Source of the DNA: Pseudomonadota bacterium
GTDB taxonomy: Bacteria; Desulfobacterota; Desulfobacteria; Desulfobacterales; RPRI01
Length of the DNA stretch: 48,394 nt
Assembly: GCA_018817425.1 (NCBI GenBank)
Contig: JAHITX010000139.1
Coordinates: 1-48,394 of the forward strand
Direction of reading: 5' to 3'
The notes beneath the pieces were generated by a model. It was not told the origin of the DNA, ran no database searches, and was given only the letters and a program-made list of their open reading frames with translations. Shown in pieces: positions 22,880-32,410 of the stretch. The position numbers were made by a program, and so were the translations under genes. How positions within the stretch are numbered: position 1 is the stretch's first letter; every line of letters starts with the position of its first letter.

Positions 22880-25762
22880 TTATTTATTTATTAAAGAATC
22901 CCAGATTGTTTTAACTTGCTCCCTTATATCAGTAAAAAGGCTTTCTTCTACTTTTGCAGCCTTTTCCTGGAGGCCAAGCCTGTGAGATGTCAATCTGTAT
23001 GTTAGATAGGCTTCTTTTAAAAAGTGAGCAGTGTTTTCATCGATTATTTTCGTCTCTGCGAGCGTTTGAAGGATTCTAACATTGTCGGTCCATTTTGTAA
23101 GCTCGATAAATTCACTCGATTTTAACAAAACGAGATATTGAACCAGAAACTCAATATCTACTATACCCCCCGTATCCTGCTTCAAATCAAACATACCCTC
23201 TTCAACTTTTAAATGTTCCTTTCTCATTCGCTCACGCATTTCAGTTACTTCTTTTCTAAGTTTTTCTTTATCTCTTGGGCGTGATAGTACTTCCTGACGG
23301 ATTTGTTGAAATCTTTCTGCAAGGCTGTTATCTCCGCCTACATGTCTAGCTCTCACAATTGCCTGATGCTCCCATGTCCAGGACTCGTTAAGCATGTATT
23401 CTCTGAATCCTTCAATATTGCTGACAAGAAGTCCTGCCCCTCCGCTTGGTCTGAGCCTCATGTCGGCTTCATAAAGCATTCCTGCACGTGTATAGGATGT
23501 CAATATGTGTACCATTCTTTGTCCGAGCCTTGCAAAAAACTGCGAATTTTCAATAGGCTTTGGGCCGCCTGATGTCAGGCCATCAATACCTGAATGAAGA
23601 AACACAAGATCAAGGTCGGAACTGTAAGCCAGTTCAAGACCGCCAAGTTTTCCGTATGCTATAACCGTAAAACCCTTTTCGGGTTTATTCCGGTTTAGGA
23701 TACAATCCGGTGCTCCATGTTTTTGAGCAAGATGGTTCCATGAAAGTTTAAGCACCCTATCTATTATTACTTCGGCAATATATGAAAGATGATCGCTAAC
23801 TTTCATTAGAGGAAGACCGCCGGTTACATCTGCAGCAGCAACACGAAGAGTATTTACCTGTTTAAATATACAAAGCTGTTCAATTTGATACTCAAGATCT
23901 TCAGAAGAAACCATTTCGAGCCGTTTTTTGATTTCTAATTTGAGTTCTTCTTTTTGAGGAAGCACATAAAGAGTTCTTGGATCAAGAAGTTCATCTAAAA
24001 GTACCGGATGCCGGGCCAGAAATGATACAATCCATGAGCTTGATTTAGCCAGTTTTACAAGATGTTTCATTGCAATCGGGCTTTCTAATAAAAGAGACAA
24101 ATAGCATGTGCGTTTTTCAATTGCTTTAAGAAGATCTACAATACGATTTAACGCAACAAAAGGTTCATCGGACATGCCTGTTTCTTTAAGGATTAAAGGC
24201 AGTAATTTGTCAAGCTTTTGCCTCCCGCTGCCGCTAAGTGTCCGAGTGGAATTATCATTTTGAAAATGCATAAGCAGATTAATTACTTCATCAGGTCTTT
24301 TGTAACCGGCTGATGTGAGAATGCTTATATTATTTTCTTTCCTGTCAGGAAATTGCCAGACATCAAATAATTGATTTTCAATATTATCTTCATTATTAAC
24401 TGCACCGTTTTCTCCTGTATCAAGAAGACTGCCAAAATGGCGGTGCACATTTTTCCTGTGCCGGTCAAGCTCTGCATGAAATGCCTTTTTGTCTGAAAAA
24501 CCCATAGAAACGGCCATGCGAATTTCCGATACAGAATCTTGCGGCAAGTCATGAGTCTGGTTATCGGAAAATTCCTGTAAATGATTTTCTGCAATACGCA
24601 GAAAATAATAAGCATGTTCAAGTTCATTTAAGGTATCTTCAGGAATATAATTTTTTTCGGAAAGAATTTTTAATACTTTTATTACTTTCCGTTCCTGAAG
24701 AACAGGAATCACTCCTCCGCGTATAAGCTGAAAGATCTGGGCAAAAAATTCTATTTCTCTTATCCCCCCCGGTCCCAGCTTGATATTATCTTTCATTTCT
24801 TTTTGCCTGACCTGGAGATCTATCTTTTTCTTCATATCTCTTAAGGAATCAATAGCTCCAAAATCAAGGTATCTCCTGTAAACAAAGGGTTTGAGCCTTT
24901 CTAAAAGTATTTTTCCGGCAGTTTTGTCGCCTGCAACTATCCTTGCTTTTATCAGCGCATATCGCTCCCAGTCACGGCCCTGTTCCTGATAATAATCTTC
25001 CATGCTGTCAAAGTCCATAACAATCGGCCCATTTTCTCCATAAGGGCGAAGACGTAAATCTACCCGGAAAACCATACCTTCAGAGCCAGTTGCTCCGATA
25101 ATAGTTATAAGACGGCGACAAAGCCGGACAAAGAATTCTTCATTGCTTATTATTTTTTCCCCGCCTTTTGTTTCTCCTCTTTCCGGATAAGCAAATACAA
25201 GATCAACATCTGATGAAAAATTAAGTTCATAGCCTCCGAGTTTGCCCATAGCGATAACAACAAGTCTTTGTGGCTGGCCTTTCAAATTTAAGGGTGTTCC
25301 GAATTCTGACTTCATGCCTTCATAAAGACGGGATAGTGCGGCATCAATACATGAATCTGCAAAAATCGATAGGTCATTAACTGTTTCAGAAAAGTCGGCT
25401 GCCCCCGATAGATCACGCCAGGCAATCCGCAGCATTTCACGACAACGATATATTTTTAAAATACTTCCTATATCGGGGTCACTTTTTGTATCCGATAAAA
25501 GGTTTAGTAAATTTTTTGCATATTCTTCCCCATTATAGGATCTATTAAGATCCCCGGTACCTAAAAGGTCCACTAGTATATATGGGGTTCTTGTACAGGC
25601 TTTTGCTACAAAATCACTTAAAGCAAAAATCAGCTTGAGTTCAAAATATGTTTCCGGATCATTCTTGATATCAATCCCTGTTTGATAAAATGTGCTGTGA
25701 AAGGAATCCAGCCTGCTGTTTAAATCCGGCAGTAGTTCTTCCGGTATATTGATTGGGTGCAT
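22880..25762 (-). CDS. glnE: Bifunctional glutamine synthetase adenylyltransferase/deadenylylase
   Basis: A 960-residue protein, full length for GlnE, that adenylylates and deadenylylates glutamine synthetase in response to PII. It holds two nucleotidyltransferase halves. The N-terminal (deadenylylase) one has GKLGGYELNFSSDVDLVFAYPE and DLRLRPYGENGPIV, followed by a conserved LGPGGIREIEFFAQ. The C-terminal (adenylylase) one has YGKLGGLELAYSSDLDLVFLH, DMRLRPSGGAGLLV and TGGIVDIEFLVQ. Both catalytic Asp pairs are present. It is a single-gene unit transcribed opposite to the lipoate locus, whose last gene ends 175 bp away. No glnA or glnB lies in the window. Confidence 0.97.
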   Translation of the reverse strand: MHPINIPEELLPDLNSRLDSFHSTFYQTGIDIKNDPETYFELKLIFALSDFVAKACTRTPYILVDLLGTGDLNRSYNGEEYAKNLLNLLSDTKSDPDIGSILKIYRCREMLRIAWRDLSGAADFSETVNDLSIFADSCIDAALSRLYEGMKSEFGTPLNLKGQPQRLVVIAMGKLGGYELNFSSDVDLVFAYPERGETKGGEKIISNEEFFVRLCRRLITIIGATGSEGMVFRVDLRLRPYGENGPIVMDFDSMEDYYQEQGRDWERYALIKARIVAGDKTAGKILLERLKPFVYRRYLDFGAIDSLRDMKKKIDLQVRQKEMKDNIKLGPGGIREIEFFAQIFQLIRGGVIPVLQERKVIKVLKILSEKNYIPEDTLNELEHAYYFLRIAENHLQEFSDNQTHDLPQDSVSEIRMAVSMGFSDKKAFHAELDRHRKNVHRHFGSLLDTGENGAVNNEDNIENQLFDVWQFPDRKENNISILTSAGYKRPDEVINLLMHFQNDNSTRTLSGSGRQKLDKLLPLILKETGMSDEPFVALNRIVDLLKAIEKRTCYLSLLLESPIAMKHLVKLAKSSSWIVSFLARHPVLLDELLDPRTLYVLPQKEELKLEIKKRLEMVSSEDLEYQIEQLCIFKQVNTLRVAAADVTGGLPLMKVSDHLSYIAEVIIDRVLKLSWNHLAQKHGAPDCILNRNKPEKGFTVIAYGKLGGLELAYSSDLDLVFLHSGIDGLTSGGPKPIENSQFFARLGQRMVHILTSYTRAGMLYEADMRLRPSGGAGLLVSNIEGFREYMLNESWTWEHQAIVRARHVGGDNSLAERFQQIRQEVLSRPRDKEKLRKEVTEMRERMRKEHLKVEEGMFDLKQDTGGIVDIEFLVQYLVLLKSSEFIELTKWTDNVRILQTLAETKIIDENTAHFLKEAYLTYRLTSHRLGLQEKAAKVEESLFTDIREQVKTIWDSLINK

Positions 25763-25814
25763 AAGTTAATGTCTTTAGTTTGTTTAACGGATTATATTAT
25801 TAAGTGGCAAAATA

Positions 25815-27161
25815 TCAGTTGGACGGTTTTATATATCCCCATTCAACAAGTCGCTTGTAAGAATAAGTAGCATTGTCGCCGCTTTTTTCCATCTGAAGAT
25901 ATCTGTTATATTCGGATGCCGATTCTTTTTGCTTATTCATACTCTCTAAACAAAAACCTTTGTAAAATATTGTATTGGAATTTCCTGGTAGAGTACTTTC
26001 ATAATTAGAAAATTCCTGATAAGCAGATTCAAAGTCTTTTTTCTTCATCTTTGCAAATCCGGAGATATAAACGGCCTGGGCTTCCTGAGGGTATACGTTT
26101 TTAGCAGTTTCCGAATATTTTGATGCTTCGTTAAACTTATCCTGCACCAAAAGGCATTTTGATATCATAACCAGAGCGGTATAATCACCGGGAGCAAGCG
26201 ATAGTGCTTTTTTAAAATGATTTTCTGCTGTCTGATAATTTTGTTTCCCCATTTCCAAATCGCCTTGTTGCATCTCTTCTATCGCAGGTTTAATAGCTCT
26301 GAGTTTAGCAGTATTATCCATGTAACGTTCTCTGTAAAACTGCTGATTCCGGTAATCTTTGTAAGTGGTGCTGACTTTTTGAAGCGCAGTATCATATCTT
26401 TCCTCACTCATAGGATGAGTAGAAAACATCAGTTCTGTCGCATCGGGAGTATGTTTGGACGTGCTTTTCAGCATATCCATGAGACCAATAAAGCCATCCG
26501 GACTGTAACCGGCCTTTACCATATACTCCATTCCAAGTGCATCAGCTTCACGCTCATTATCTCTGCTGTAAGAGGCAAGAAGCATTCCCGATCCTAACAT
26601 TCCAAGGTTTTGTGCAATCTTGCCGTATGATTCATTTTTCGATCCGGCATAAGCCGCAATGCCTCCGGCAACAACAGAAGTCAGCATTCCTTTTGACATC
26701 TGTTCTGCGGTGTGTCTTGCATTTACATGACCAAGTTCGTGTCCGAGCAATGCAGCAAGCTGAGCTTCATTATCAAGATTTACAAGAATACCTCTTGTTA
26801 CGGCAATACTTCCACCTGGAAAAGCATAGGCATTAACATATGAAGCATTAACACAGCGAAAAGTATATGGCATATTGGGCCTGTGAGTTACGGAAGCAAT
26901 TTTTTTGCCTGTTTGGTTTATATAGTTATTTAAAGCATTGTCCTGAATTGTTCCGTAGTCTGTGGAAAACTGCTGGGGAGAATTTTTCTGGTCTATTTGA
27001 ATTTCAGAATCTTCTGAAACAAGCATAAACTGATTTTGCCCCGTAACAGGGTTTATCGCACAACCCGTTAATATTCCAGCTAATGTCAGAGAAGACATCC
27101 ATATAAATTTTCGACGGGTTAATCCCGGTATATTATCATTATTCAAATTATTTGCTTTCAT
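25815..27161 (-). CDS. M48-family metalloprotease with TPR repeats (BepA/LoiP-like), Tat lipoprotein
   Basis: A 448-residue zinc protease. The zinc site HELGH is at 141-145, with the third ligand in NEREADALGMEYM near residue 203. The C-terminal 140 residues form TPR repeats, the layout of BepA, a periplasmic protease/chaperone for outer-membrane protein assembly. The N-terminus has a twin-arginine motif TRRKFIW followed by a hydrophobic stretch and a lipobox LTGC (Cys34), so a Tat-exported lipoprotein is predicted. A strong ribosome site (AAGGAGG) precedes the ATG. glnE follows 52 bp downstream, possibly on the same transcript. Confidence 0.92.
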   Translation of the reverse strand: MKANNLNNDNIPGLTRRKFIWMSSLTLAGILTGCAINPVTGQNQFMLVSEDSEIQIDQKNSPQQFSTDYGTIQDNALNNYINQTGKKIASVTHRPNMPYTFRCVNASYVNAYAFPGGSIAVTRGILVNLDNEAQLAALLGHELGHVNARHTAEQMSKGMLTSVVAGGIAAYAGSKNESYGKIAQNLGMLGSGMLLASYSRDNEREADALGMEYMVKAGYSPDGFIGLMDMLKSTSKHTPDATELMFSTHPMSEERYDTALQKVSTTYKDYRNQQFYRERYMDNTAKLRAIKPAIEEMQQGDLEMGKQNYQTAENHFKKALSLAPGDYTALVMISKCLLVQDKFNEASKYSETAKNVYPQEAQAVYISGFAKMKKKDFESAYQEFSNYESTLPGNSNTIFYKGFCLESMNKQKESASEYNRYLQMEKSGDNATYSYKRLVEWGYIKPSN

Positions 27162-27557
27162 AATTCCTCCTTAAAGCTCAGGACAGAATTGAAGATCTAT
27201 ATATAAGACCTTCCTTCGGATGATTCCAATATCATGCTTATATTATATCTAACCTTATTTATTTGCAATAATAGAAAAGCGGCTTCTTTCTGTCAATCAT
27301 ATATCTATTACACATATTGGAGTTGTATCGTATGTCTTCGTCGGATGCCACAGGGGACTGGCTGGGTAGAAGTGGTGTAAACGGTTTACGGAAAGGCCTT
27401 GTCAAGGTTAACGGTAAGATAATATAATGTAGGCTTAAGTATTTTGGACTGGTTTTTTATTAAATAATACCAAAATTACACCTTTATAAAAATCAATAAC
27501 GGATTTTGGGTATAGATTTCTATCGAAAATCATGATAATTATAGAATCTAATCAAAA
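27162..27557. other. Gene-free stretch between the protease and a small ORF
   Basis: An AT-rich 396-bp region. It should hold the promoter of the minus-strand protease, but no box was convincing. A 31-codon frame from the ATG at 27332 (MSSSDATGDWLGRSGVNGLR) was seen and has no support as a gene. Confidence 0.4.
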
Positions 27558-27785
27558 ATGAAAACTCTGTTTTATAATTTAGTTAAGGGATGCGGAGAAT
27601 TTATTGTGGATGATTTAAAAAAAAGAATTATACTAGATGAGATTAAACAGAAGCAATGCCTAAATTGTAAAATTTTCTGTATCTTTAAAAGTATGAATGT
27701 AGATCAGATGCTTGAAGATTGGGGAAAAGGACGGTATGCAAAATTATTTCAGTTTATTGAAAAATATAAACGTTGTTATGTTTAG
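27558..27785 (+). CDS. Small hypothetical cysteine-containing protein
   Basis: A 75-residue protein, not recognised. It has a CLNCKIFC segment (CxxC plus one) at about residues 34-41 and two further cysteines, so metal binding is possible. It has no signal peptide and a clear C-terminal amphipathic helix. Ribosome-site match is poor. It lies 30 bp upstream of the excalibur-domain gene on the same strand. Codon use looks like the surrounding AT-rich genes, but it could also be a chance frame. Confidence 0.4.
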   Translation: MKTLFYNLVKGCGEFIVDDLKKRIILDEIKQKQCLNCKIFCIFKSMNVDQMLEDWGKGRYAKLFQFIEKYKRCYV

Positions 27786-27815
27786 GATAAACAGGCAGCT
27801 GGGTTAGTAAAGACT

Positions 27816-28100
27816 ATGAAAAAATTACTATTTCTTGCTATCGCCATCGCAATAGGCTGGTCCATTTATGGTAAATATATTGAACCAAAATATGCCGATA
27901 TGGCGGCAGAGTATGAACCCACTGAAACAGAAAGCGAACAACACTATTCACACAATGAATCGTTTAAATGTGATGGTAGGCAATATTGCAGTGAAATGAC
28001 TTCTCGTGCGGAGGCTGAGTTCTTTATTCGGAACTGTCCTGATACAAAAATGGATGGCGATAACGATGGTATCCCTTGTGAAAATGATTCTCGATTTTAA
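27816..28100 (+). CDS. Excalibur-domain small exported protein
   Basis: A 94-residue protein with an N-terminal membrane anchor or signal (residues 3-20) and a C-terminal excalibur domain. FKCDGRQYCSEMTSRAEAEFF leads to MDGDNDGIPCE, the EF-like DxDxDGxxCE calcium loop with its conserved cysteines. Such proteins are usually extracytoplasmic. The partner and role are unknown. A full MITE copy inserted 13 bp after the stop. Confidence 0.85.
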   Translation: MKKLLFLAIAIAIGWSIYGKYIEPKYADMAAEYEPTETESEQHYSHNESFKCDGRQYCSEMTSRAEAEFFIRNCPDTKMDGDNDGIPCENDSRF

Positions 28101-28113
28101 AGGCTTATTATAA

Positions 28114-28277
28114 GAGCCAGTTTCAAAACGTTTCAGTTTGGTCAAGCTCAAGGCGGGCGAAAACTTCAACCGCAGGAATACATTGAGTATTTCGAGGATA
28201 GCGCTAATGCTTCACTTCGTGCGAAATTTGAGCCCAACGCAGAGATCGGCCCAAATGGGGCGTTTTGAAACTGGCTC
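28114..28277 (+). mobile_element. MITE-like element, copy C
   Basis: A 164-bp copy, 22 bp longer than the others because of a different central segment (AGCGCTAATGCTTCACTTCG region). The 17-bp terminal inverted repeats are perfect (GAGCCAGTTTCAAAACG). ATAA is duplicated at 28110-28113 and 28278-28281. Confidence 0.9.
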
Positions 28278-28493
28278 ATAAGATATAACAAGCAGTCGAA
28301 TTCGTTATGGTTCTCCTGACATTTACCAGGCGCACTGACAAGCTCACTAAAACTTGCGTTACTCTCTTTCTATCAGTAATAAACATTTTTCAAAGAATCC
28401 GGCAGTATTTCTTTGCAGGTGAAGGCAAGGTGCAAATTATATCCAAGCCAAAGTTCAAGGTTGTTCATAAATCTAAAAAGGGAAGTAGATAAA
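28278..28493. other. Non-coding gap before the methyltransferase
   Basis: A frame runs from 28307 to 28492 and another opens at 28413 into the methyltransferase, but neither has a ribosome site or family resemblance. Together with MITE copy C it makes the 393-bp stretch from 28101 free of supported genes. Confidence 0.4.
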
Positions 28494-29075
28494 ATGGATG
28501 TTAATCAAGCAAAAGAAATTATAGGAAAACAATTTGGCTTTATAGCTGAAGATGCAAACGAAGTAATTTTATATTTAAATTTACCCCAAAATGCAAAAAT
28601 ATTGGATGTCGGAACCGGGAAGGGTTATTTTGCAATATTACTTGCATTAAATGGTTATAACGTATTGACGGGAGAACCCGAATCCGATGATTCAATCTAT
28701 TCAAAGCAAGACTGGCTTAGTGATGCCAAGAAAATCGGTGTTGATCATTTCATAACATTTAAAGCTTTTGATGCTCAGGATATGTTATTTGATGATAGTA
28801 CTTTTGATGCAATTTTCTTTTTTGGTGTATTACACCATATCCATGAAAAAGATAGAATACAAGTATTACAAGAATCTATCCGTATATCTAAACCGAATGC
28901 GGTTATTTGTTTTTTGGAACCTAACCAAAATGGAATGAAAATGATAAAGGAATTTGATTCTTCACATCCTGAAGCTGCTGATCCGGGCGAATATGCTAAA
29001 AGGCTTAATTTGTCGCTAGAAAAAAAGAAAGGGAAATTTTTTGATTCTTTTATCTTTCAAAAAGAGCAGTCTTAG
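28494..29075 (+). CDS. SAM-dependent methyltransferase (class I)
   Basis: A 193-residue protein. Motif I for S-adenosylmethionine is ILDVGTGKGYFAILLA near residue 37, the acidic post-I position is TGEPESDD, and motif IV is FDAIFFFGVLHHIHE. The ATG at 28494 with GGGAAG upstream is chosen over a frame opening at 28413, because the added N-terminus has no family resemblance. The substrate is unknown. Its last 26 bp overlap the end of the convergent LPS kinase gene. Confidence 0.85.
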   Translation: MDVNQAKEIIGKQFGFIAEDANEVILYLNLPQNAKILDVGTGKGYFAILLALNGYNVLTGEPESDDSIYSKQDWLSDAKKIGVDHFITFKAFDAQDMLFDDSTFDAIFFFGVLHHIHEKDRIQVLQESIRISKPNAVICFLEPNQNGMKMIKEFDSSHPEAADPGEYAKRLNLSLEKKKGKFFDSFIFQKEQS

Positions 29076-29985
29076 GCGCAAGGTTTTTCTTTTTGCTATG
29101 CCTTGCAATCTTTTCGGTTTTTCTTTTTATACATAAATATTGCAATCTGTCGGTTGCAGAAAGCTGTTTTTTGTTTTTATAAGTTAAGTAAAGAAAGAGC
29201 CTGTCTTCTTCAGTAAAAATAGATGACGGCAGTGTATAGTTTAATTCGGCAAAAGCTTTTATCGGCCAGCGCATGCGATTAAACGGATTTAAATCTATTC
29301 TTTGCAGATCAAAAAGAGCAATCAAAGGCTTTGGTGTATCCTGGTTTTGAAGAAGAATATGTGTTGCGTTAAAGTCTTTATGGTTGATGCCGCAATCGTG
29401 CATTCTTTTCGCATATAAGGCTATTTCACGAAGAATATTTCTTTTTTTGATATGATTTTCTTTACCATGAAGTGTTTCAGACTGATTTAGGATAATATTT
29501 TCAAGTTCGATAAAAGGGGTAAAGTCCTGCGTAATAAAAAAAGAATCAACCTTAGAAGAAGAAAACATGCTTCCGGCTGCTACTGGGGCAGCTGTAGCTA
29601 AACCGCTTTTACGAAAAAGACAGTAGTTATTAAATTCTTTTAATCCTTCAGGAAAAAAATTTGCTTTCATGAATATACTTTTTACTCTTTGCCCTAAAGT
29701 TAATTTCTGCCGGAATTTTTTAATATAAAAATAAATGTTTTTAGTCAGCTTGTCATAGTTATTTATTTTATATTCTTTTGTAAGAGGAAATTGTAGACGG
29801 AGAATACTTCTGTCTTTTTTTTGTTCAATCAATTCACTGTTCATATCAGACCAGGCTACATCAAAACTTGTAAAACCAATATCAGATAAAACATCCTGAT
29901 AGTTTCGGTTGATTATCAGCCTTTCGCCATCATTTTCCGGTTTTTCTATAATTGATATCGGGGTATTGTAATTGCTAATATTCAT
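29050..29985 (-). CDS. Lipopolysaccharide core kinase-like protein (WaaP/InaA/Kdo kinase family)
   Basis: A 311-residue protein with the eukaryote-like kinase fold of the LPS kinases. The catalytic loop is GINHKDFNATHILL (HxDxN variant) and the metal-binding segment is ALFDLQRID. The family phosphorylates heptose or Kdo of the LPS core at the inner membrane. The ATG abuts the stop of the upstream glycosyltransferase (TAAATG), so the two are translated together. Substrate not decidable. It runs convergently into the methyltransferase gene. Confidence 0.82.
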   Translation of the reverse strand: MNISNYNTPISIIEKPENDGERLIINRNYQDVLSDIGFTSFDVAWSDMNSELIEQKKDRSILRLQFPLTKEYKINNYDKLTKNIYFYIKKFRQKLTLGQRVKSIFMKANFFPEGLKEFNNYCLFRKSGLATAAPVAAGSMFSSSKVDSFFITQDFTPFIELENIILNQSETLHGKENHIKKRNILREIALYAKRMHDCGINHKDFNATHILLQNQDTPKPLIALFDLQRIDLNPFNRMRWPIKAFAELNYTLPSSIFTEEDRLFLYLTYKNKKQLSATDRLQYLCIKRKTEKIARHSKKKNLAPKTALFER

Positions 29986-31125
29986 TTACTGTTTGCCACT
30001 ATTTTTCTTTGCAATATCTTCAATAAGGTCAGCTACAATCTGGACTCGATTATAAAGATCGGTTTTATCGGCATATGCCAAAGCATTGAGTTTCCAGGCT
30101 TCTTTTTTATCTGATGTAAGCATTTCTTTTAGCATATTGTTCATTGTCTTTTGATTAAATTTTGATGAAGGCAGTATCATGCCTGCATCTGCACGTTCAA
30201 TATGTACGGCGTAACCGCAAGTATCCGTTGCCATGACCGAAACTCCTGCGGTAATGGCTTCAACTATTACATTGCCGGTATTTTCAATGCGCGAAGGCTG
30301 TAGAACAAAATCGGCTCCTGCCAGAAATAAAGGGATATCACTTCTTGAGCCTAAAAAACGAACATTATTTTCCACACCCAGTTTTTTCGCCAGTTTGGTG
30401 TATGGCTTTTCTTTACCCTTGCCTATAATAAAAAGATAAGTTGATTCCCGCATTAAAGATGGCAGGGAGGCCAATGCTCTTATTGACCGGTCTACTCCCT
30501 TGGTATGAAAATGTGATCCTATCATTAAAACAAATATATCTTTTTTATTAAGTCCGAGTTTATTGCGGATATTATTCCGGGTTTCAATGCCAAAAGATGA
30601 GCGAATATAATCTTTATCAACACCCGGAGGTGCAATATGGATTCTACTTTCCCCGGTATTATATATGGATTGATAAATCAGCTTTTCCTTTTCGGAAAGA
30701 ATGATAATTTCGGTTTTTGCGCCCCTGGAAAAAACAGCCTTTTCAAATTCAGAAAACAAGCGGTAGCGGGGTGTGTATCGGGATAAAAATGAGCGTTGTG
30801 TTTTTATTCGTGCGGCAAAACAAACATCTGCAGCATAATAAATATCAAGTCCGGGGATCCTGTTAAATCCTATTACAAGATTATAATGTTTTTGCTTAAT
30901 TAGTTTTAATAGATTAGCTGCATATGAGGCAACCTGGCTGTGGTTGCTTTTCCCCCGGTACGGTACAGAAATAACCGTTGTTCCGTCCGGTTTTTCTCCC
31001 TCCCAATTCATTGTATAAATATCAATACTATGCCCTCTAACAAGGCATTCTGTGCTGATTTTAAGAAAGTCTTGTTCAAGACCTCCGAAAGGAAAATAAT
31101 TAAATAAACAAAAAGCTAATTTCAT
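29986..31125 (-). CDS. Family 4 glycosyltransferase (WaaG-like)
   Basis: A 379-residue GT-B glycosyltransferase. The N-terminal domain starts CLFNYFPFGGLEQDFLKI with the glycine-rich acceptor loop. The donor domain has VLMIGSHFHTKGVDRSIRAL, FLGSRSDIPLFLAGADFVLQPSRIE and the ExxxxxxxE nucleotide-sugar motif (ENTGNVIVE). It resembles WaaG, which adds the first outer-core glucose to LPS, and it pairs with the LPS kinase directly downstream. It is divergent from the acyltransferase gene, so this is a small LPS-assembly island. Confidence 0.9.
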   Translation of the reverse strand: MKLAFCLFNYFPFGGLEQDFLKISTECLVRGHSIDIYTMNWEGEKPDGTTVISVPYRGKSNHSQVASYAANLLKLIKQKHYNLVIGFNRIPGLDIYYAADVCFAARIKTQRSFLSRYTPRYRLFSEFEKAVFSRGAKTEIIILSEKEKLIYQSIYNTGESRIHIAPPGVDKDYIRSSFGIETRNNIRNKLGLNKKDIFVLMIGSHFHTKGVDRSIRALASLPSLMRESTYLFIIGKGKEKPYTKLAKKLGVENNVRFLGSRSDIPLFLAGADFVLQPSRIENTGNVIVEAITAGVSVMATDTCGYAVHIERADAGMILPSSKFNQKTMNNMLKEMLTSDKKEAWKLNALAYADKTDLYNRVQIVADLIEDIAKKNSGKQ

Positions 31126-31371
31126 GCGTTATAATTGGTTGTCCTTAAAAAAAATCCTTGATAAATTACGGGATAGTTTTTATTTAAGCTATAATTGTTG
31201 ATAACAGCCTGTTTTTCTGTTTAAATTATTAATAAGTGCGTGATTGTATATCAATACTATAATATATACATCAGTGATGTGTATCATAATTTATAACTTT
31301 TGGAAATATCCCTATAAATTTGATTTTATAAACCTGATATTTAAGCTATACCGTATTATTTAAAATATTTA
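31126..31371. promoter_or_regulatory. Divergent promoter region of LPS genes
   Basis: 246 bp, very AT-rich, between divergent start codons. A short perfect dyad CATCA-G-TGATG at 31269-31279 could be an operator. No promoter boxes were assigned with confidence. Confidence 0.35.
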
Positions 31372-32322
31372 ATGAAAGAAGATATGATAAAAGATAAAAA
31401 AATGCTTTTTACAGGAAAAATATTAAAAAGCATAGTATGTGTTTTTGGTATAATTATTGGGGCTGTTCTGTATTATACGGATACGTCTCACAGGCGGACA
31501 ACAAAGAGTAATTTAAAGTTTATATATCCTGAATGGGATAATGAAAAAATAAGAAAAGTTTCTAAAAGAGTTTTTCAAAATTTTGGGATTACTATTATTG
31601 AAATCATACAAATGTCTTTTTTTAATAAGAGAAATGTTCTTGCAAATATACATATAATAAAAGGTGAGGAGCATTTGCGTAATGCGATTAATGGTGGAAA
31701 TGGAGTTGTAGTGGTTTCTGCTCACATAGGTAACTGGGAGTCAGCCTCTTTGTATATTCCCTGTTATTTTGGCCATTCTGTGACTTCTGTTGCAAGAAAG
31801 ATAGATTCTGCGATTATCAATAAATTGGCATTAAAAATGAGAACCCGGTTTGGAAATTTGATAATAGATAAGGAAGGGGCTTTGCCTGAAATGAACCGGA
31901 CCGTGCGCAGTGGTAATATTCTGGCAATTCTTATAGACCAGAGCACTACAGCTTCCGAGGGAGTTGAAGTTAATTTTTTCGGTAAAAAAGTAACAGCAAC
32001 TCCAGCTGCGGCAGTTGTCGCTTTAAGGTGTAAAAGTCCGGTGATTCCAGCTTTTTGTATCAGAGATAAAGACAATAAACTGGGAATAATTTTTGAACCC
32101 CCGATCCAGATAACAAGAACAAAAAGCTTGCGTGATGATTTGGTAACAAACACACAGTTAATGAATGATGTTGTTGAGAAGATAATAAAAGAATATCCGG
32201 ATCAATGGCTTTGGTTGCATAAAAGGTGGAAAAAGTTTTATGCCGATTTATACCCTGAATATATGGAAAGACGTAAGCGGAGAATAGAAAAAGTAATGAA
32301 TAAAAATTCAAACGGGAATTAA
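31372..32322 (+). CDS. Lysophospholipid/lipid A acyltransferase (LpxL/HtrB family)
   Basis: A 316-residue protein with an N-terminal membrane anchor. The catalytic HxxxxE is HIGNWE at about 118-123. Further family blocks are LAILIDQSTTASEGVEVNFFGKKVTATPAAA and PDQWLWLHKRWK. It transfers acyl chains to lipid A or a related lipid at the inner membrane. The Q in LIDQ and the TTASEG replace the more common DQ...GVFVPFFG. A possible insertion-sequence end begins 2 bp past the stop codon. A later in-frame ATG at 31384 is an alternative start. Confidence 0.88.
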   Translation: MKEDMIKDKKMLFTGKILKSIVCVFGIIIGAVLYYTDTSHRRTTKSNLKFIYPEWDNEKIRKVSKRVFQNFGITIIEIIQMSFFNKRNVLANIHIIKGEEHLRNAINGGNGVVVVSAHIGNWESASLYIPCYFGHSVTSVARKIDSAIINKLALKMRTRFGNLIIDKEGALPEMNRTVRSGNILAILIDQSTTASEGVEVNFFGKKVTATPAAAVVALRCKSPVIPAFCIRDKDNKLGIIFEPPIQITRTKSLRDDLVTNTQLMNDVVEKIIKEYPDQWLWLHKRWKKFYADLYPEYMERRKRRIEKVMNKNSNGN

Positions 32323-32323
32323 T

Positions 32324-32341
32324 CAGGGTAACCGCGTTTAG
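32324..32341 (+). repeat. Possible insertion-sequence end, copy 2
   Basis: CAGGGTAACCGCGTTTAG is identical in 17 of 18 bases to the reverse complement of the sequence just after the ISAs1 remnant stop (1881-1898). No transposase is near, so it would be a solo end or an excision scar. Confidence 0.5.
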
Positions 32342-32410
32342 ATTTTATTTAAAATTTAATTTAAGGCAACTGATAAATTTTACCATTTGCGATAAGGATA
32401 AGGCGTAAAC

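Noticed and set aside
27332-27427. 31-codon open frame upstream of the small Cys protein
   Set aside because: No ribosome site and no similarity recognised; likely chance.
28307-28492. 61-codon open frame upstream of the methyltransferase
   Set aside because: Basic, low-complexity product, no ribosome site, ends at the methyltransferase start; likely chance.
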